DNA of 64,000 bases. It comes from Spongospora subterranea f. sp. subterranea. Its lineage: Eukaryota > Endomyxa: Phytomyxea > Phytomyxea > Plasmodiophorida. Where the stretch lies: contig JAUGWO010000102.1 in assembly GCA_049724395.1 (NCBI GenBank), positions 248,001-312,000 of the forward strand. The letters are read 5' to 3'. Under the pieces are notes generated by a model. The model was not told where the DNA came from. It was given only the letters and a program-made list of their open reading frames with translations, and did no database searches. The translations under genes were made by a program, and so were the position numbers. Of the stretch, positions 60,345 to 64,000 are shown piece after piece (the first letter of the stretch is position 1; each line of letters starts with the position of its first letter).

Positions 60345-61586
60345 CTAGTCAAACAATTTTAGTAAAGTAATCTCATTACTATCATAGCATGACACAGCTA
60401 TGGTGCTGCAAGGAATATTGGCGACGACACCTGTCAGCAAACCAGGAGAAGCAACTAGGTTCGATAGGCATTCAATTTTGAGGGCGTCATCTGGCATGCT
60501 ATAAACGGAGACAAATGTGTCTTCAGAGACGCACACGATTCGACTGCCAGTTGGATCAATTGCTACTGAATTGATCGCTCGAGTGTGTGCTGTTATCTAG
60601 ACCCATTTCAGAATACAACAGGATGTGCAGCTCTGGAATACCTCGGCATGAGTCTCGTTCCTATATCAAATAGGAGTATAAATTGATTATAAAAATAAGC
60701 TGAGATGCGGTTTTCTGGAACCTGGAATCGAAGACCCGAACATGGCCTGACAGGAATCCAGCGACAACGATCGATTTATGGACCGCGACGCTATTGCATC
60801 GTGATTGAAAGCTGCCCAATGTAGCAGCGACCGTTAAGGTGGCGAGGTTCCAGATCAATATTGTGCCTCTGACATCGGCAGATACTCTGTTGCGCGTCAA
60901 TCGCATCAGTGATTGAGCTCAATTTAATGAATTGGTTTTGATGGAGAATAATTACAGGATTGGAGACTCATTGCTATATTCGTTGACGATATCCGTGATC
61001 GGGTCGTGATGGACATCAATCCCCGCGGCCAGGGAGTTAAGTTTGGCCAACTGATTCTGCAAAACAGTGAACGCTAGGATTTCTCCTGTATATGTACCGA
61101 TAAAAAGTTGTTCAGCACCATTGCCGGCAATGCCGCGTAGTGATTCGAGGATATCTGATCCCCAGACAATTTAGCATTGAGTGCAAACGTTGTTGAAAAA
61201 CATCATCAAATGCACCTACTTTCAGAGCTACCGCTAAATCTGTAGAAATGCAACAACTTGAGCCCAGTATGGTTGTATATCTGAATTAAGCCTGAATTCG
61301 TCACTAAGACAAGTACATGACCAAATGCTAATTGAACCCATTTCGCTTGGGCTATAATGTCGTTCTCCTCAAAAGGTACCTGACGAAACTCAATGGTTAA
61401 TTCTATGATGTTTATCAGTCAATCTTTACCATTGTTGCATCTGCTATTAATACATCCTCATCGAGTCCCCGGTTTCTTGGACAGAAGCAATCGATCTGTA
61501 ATAATGCTGGTGTCTACAATAACCACTCTACAGCCAATAATTAGTTGGCTATCTATGCACGAGCAAAGACACCCGTGATAATTCAT
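60345..61586 (-). CDS. WDR54: WDR54-like WD40 protein
   Basis: WDR54 is a WD40 protein of poorly known role. From the ATG at 61586 (MNYHGCLCSCIDSQLIIGCR) the spliced product gives VPFEENDIIAQAKWVQLAFG and VLVLVTNSGLIQIYNHTGLK, then GAEQLFIGTYTGEILAFTVL, DPITDIVNEYSNES, NRVSADVRGTILIWNLATLT and HKSIVVAGFLSGHVRVFDSR. The last exon has CVSEDTFVSVYSMPDDALKI and STIAVSCYDSNEITLL. The blocks follow human WDR54 in order, including the SEDTFVxxW and VTGYDxxEI-type endings. The stop lies 26 bp from the convergent Yippee stop, so the 3' ends may overlap. Confidence 0.86.
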
Positions 61587-62065
61587 ACTGGTTCTTGTGA
61601 ACAAAAGAGAGCCCACGACACTCGGATATATACGAGAGATTATTCGGCAGAAGGGAGGCAGAAAATGGGCAGGAAAGTCTAGCGATCACAGATAGAGGCA
61701 TTCAAGCGAGATTGATTAGGTATCTATGACGAGCGTTTATCTACAAATGAGTTAGCCGACATGGCGACACACAGAACTCGATAACAGCCGATCAGCATCG
61801 TCATCAGGTATCACACGTTCTCAGGATGGAGAACTGCCGCCCTGATCCTGCTCGGCTACTACCGACGTCTCTAACAGCGACCAACGGCGCGTTCCATTTA
61901 CGACCAAGAAATAAAAGTCAACAAACTCAATAACGTCAAAGCATCGACAGACAGATGTTAGAAAAGCTGTCTAAATACGAACTCGTATTGGGGCAGACGA
62001 GATTTGAATTTACGAGATATCGCCGTTTATTTTTCTTAAGGGTTACCATATTTCGTCAAAACTGC
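61587..62065. other. intergenic region
   Basis: About 480 bp upstream of WDR54. The only plus-strand frame (61955-62257) is opposite the next gene and has no motif. No repeat or RNA gene was recognised. Confidence 0.35.
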
Positions 62066-62272
62066 TTAGCCTTTATCGCCGAATCGAGGGCTTGTCGCCA
62101 TCGGGGACTTCCCTTTCTTTTTCTTTATATGGTCGTTGTACATGTACAGCGCAACAGCGATCGCCAATCCTCCCATGCCGAGCTTGGCATTGGTCGAAAA
62201 CCCTGTCTTCACCGTCTTCTCCATCGGTACCAACTGTATGAATTTGCGAAACTTTGATTTTGGCCCACTCAT
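62066..62272 (-). CDS. small single-pass membrane protein
   Basis: A 68-codon ATG frame reads MSGPKSKFRKFIQLVPMEKT, a short linker, one hydrophobic segment (LGMGGLAIAVALYMYND) and a strongly basic tail (HIKKKKGKSPM). This is the layout of small organelle membrane proteins with a positive-inside tail. No named family is recognised. It is divergent from the CFAP47-like gene, 142 bp away, so the two may share a promoter. Confidence 0.45.
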   Translation of the reverse strand: MSGPKSKFRKFIQLVPMEKTVKTGFSTNAKLGMGGLAIAVALYMYNDHIKKKKGKSPMATSPRFGDKG

Positions 62273-62414
62273 TTTTCATCTCCGAAACAACGTAGGCCTT
62301 GCAACGGATAGTTTTGAGGTCGTCATCATTTGTGTGAGATGCCGGCCTGGTGTTGGGCCGGTGGATCGTTTATGAGTACATCAGGCGAGTTCCCATTATT
62401 GGACTATTTGATAT

Positions 62415-64000
62415 ATGGCTAATGTCAACGATGGTGAGGTGATTAGCCAAACGAGGACCGACAAGTGCTGCGTGAAAGAAGGCGATAATAGTGACCATGT
62501 CAAAGATGTAATTAGGGTTGTTCCTGACCGCGCCGTATTTTCGGAGAGCAAAACGTCATTGAACATATCGATTTCAAACTCGAGTAAGACGTCCCATCAT
62601 ATTCGATTAATAAGACCGCTATCACCATATTTTACGCTCGTAAATCATGACGCTATATCGGTTCGTCTGGCGCCTGGCCTCAAATTTACTGTCAAGCTGC
62701 GGCTGAATGTGTCGAATTTGCGGTCGGGCGACCGATCCCTAGAATCAGATACAAAAACTGGGTCTAACCAGGTCAACAGTGAAGACATTTTCGATCGATT
62801 TATTGTGCAAAGCGAAATCGGCGAAACCACAATACCAATCAAATTCGAAAGGAATCGGGGGGATATCCGTCTAGAAAGCGCAATCGATCTGGGAATCACT
62901 AATATCGGCAATACAGCGACATACGTCCTGAAATTACGAAATCAGGGAACGGCTGAAGCCGAATTCACTGTATTGGATGACGAGGCCGAAGCAGAAGATG
63001 ACATAAAAGTTACTGTGATTCCACGTTCAGGCAAAGTCAAAGCACGATCGATATCACATGTAAAGGGACAGTTCTTGATCAGCCCAGGTTTTTGAACATC
63101 ATTACTATAGGTCCGGTTAGAAGTCTTGGCAACCTCAACAGGAGTGTTCAACCGAATTTTGTCCTTTAGACTAAACGATCGGATGCATCGAGTGGAACTA
63201 TGCGGGGAATTTGTAGAAAGCAGATTAGAAATTATCGATACCACATTGAAGACATCATCGAAAGCGATTGATTTTGGGAAGGCATATTTTGGGGTTAATC
63301 TTGAGCAAATAAGGACGCTAGTCAATAGCAGTCCAAATACCTGCACATTCCGAGTGGCAACTCAAGAGCAGCAAGATCCCCCCGGGGGATCGGGGGGATC
63401 TGAAAACAACACCATTGAGCTTCTGAACGCAACAGGTTCTGGAATGGATCCACCTGCTATATCTGTATCTCCACAAGAAGGGGTATTAGGGCCATATTCT
63501 AGTATTTCAGTGCGATTTCGTTTTCGCCCTAGGCAAGGCGAGCTAAAAACGGGGTTCAAAAGCCAGATACCAGGAGGAACAGTAAACTTATACCACATTA
63601 TGGTACAGTTTGTTGCTGTTGGCGATATTGAACGATCAGTGTCCATTCATATACGTGGTGTGGCTGCCGCACCGTTCTTCAGTTTTTCTCACGACAGTCT
63701 TAATCTGGGGCAATGTCCGGTGAATGAAAGGCGTGACGCGATTATCAAGCTCGAAAACCACTGCGACGATTTAGGTTTACCATTCACGATCAAAGACGTT
63801 CCTCACTTTCATTCGTATCCAAAAATGGGGAATATTCCAGCTTTACAAAGCCGGGATATCATTATATCCTTCGTGCCCCGTCAACTTGGCGCATTCGAGA
63901 ATATATTGCAATTTGAATTAGGTGGTGAACAGAAATTCGAGTTTCGAGTTTCAGGAAGTTCACCGTCCATCTCCAAGCCAGAAAAAAACACCTCCTCTGA
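62415..64000 (+). CDS. CFAP47-like ciliary ASH-domain protein (cut by the right edge)
   Basis: CFAP47 and related proteins are strings of ASH/Ig-like domains attached to axonemal central-pair structures. Exon 1 (62415-63087) encodes DVIRVVPDRAVFSESKTSLN, then SVRLAPGLKFTVKLRL, IGETTIPIKFERNRGDIRLE and AIDLGITNIGNTATYVLKLR, a typical ASH repeat (I-x-F/L-G then a beta strand). A 33-nt GTTTTT...GTTAG intron (63088-63120) leads to RMHRVELCGEFVESRLEI, KAIDFGKAYFGVNLEQIRTL, ISVRFRFRPRQGELKTGF, SHDSLNLGQCPVNERRDAII and VPRQLGAFENILQFELGG. The repeats and N-terminal layout fit CFAP47 best; other ASH proteins (CFAP65, CFAP74, HYDIN) are possible. The gene continues beyond the window. Confidence 0.72.

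Noticed and set aside
61590-61940. Stretch considered as mobile-element terminal sequence
   Set aside because: No repeat partner, primer-binding site or coding region could be shown.

Overview
The window reads as a gene-dense stretch of nuclear DNA from a microbial eukaryote that builds a cilium or flagellum. Genes lie on both strands. Introns are short and GT-AG, mostly about 40-70 nt, with clear cases of 32-33 nt. Several genes belong to ciliary or basal-body families: BBS7, CEP78, a CFAP47-like protein and WDR54. Lineage cannot be fixed from this sequence. PEX13 without an SH3 domain, AIR9-type repeats, a GRK and an oomycete-like mariner relic lean towards a zoosporic stramenopile or other SAR protist. 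An early-branching opisthokont (chytrid or aphelid type) remains possible.

Layout. 1-4.7 kb: BBS7 (cut by the left edge) and Rab escort protein. 5.1-13.2 kb: a visibly more G+C-rich block with a membrane-anchored dynamin-superfamily GTPase, an unidentified gene, a prenylation-motif GRK and a convergent G-alpha gene with an unusual tail. 13.3-21.1 kb: STRIP, an inverted duplication around a Myb/SANT-like gene, ARFRP1 and a second inverted duplication. 21.1-26.7 kb: transportin-3, PHF5A/Rds3 and a basic protein of unknown role. 26.8-29.1 kb: a mariner relic in gene-poor DNA. 29.1-33.7 kb: SH3-less PEX13, DUS2, an acidic protein, a MIC26/27 MICOS subunit and a complex I PDSW subunit. 34.6-44 kb: GATOR2 subunit MIOS, a tetraspan-like protein, a membrane-anchored glycosyltransferase, PGS1 and a possible ATP-synthase small subunit. 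44-57.4 kb: two small unknown genes, UBC13, a coiled-coil/AIR9/muniscin fusion, a long coiled-coil/EF-hand protein and CEP78. 57.4-64 kb: a large foldback hairpin beside a DNA-level copy of part of CEP78, then a Yippee protein, WDR54, a small membrane protein and a CFAP47-like gene running off the right edge.

Themes. Cilium assembly (BBS7, CEP78, CFAP47-like, possibly WDR54); membrane traffic and small GTPases (REP, ARFRP1, the dynamin-like protein, the muniscin homology region); heterotrimeric G-protein signalling (GRK and G-alpha tail to tail); mitochondria (MIC26/27, PDSW, PGS1, possible Atp19). The most unusual items are the AIR9-muniscin fusion, the GRK/G-alpha pair with altered lipid-anchor and tail signals, and three separate local inverted duplications, one of which lies next to a recently copied fragment of a host gene.
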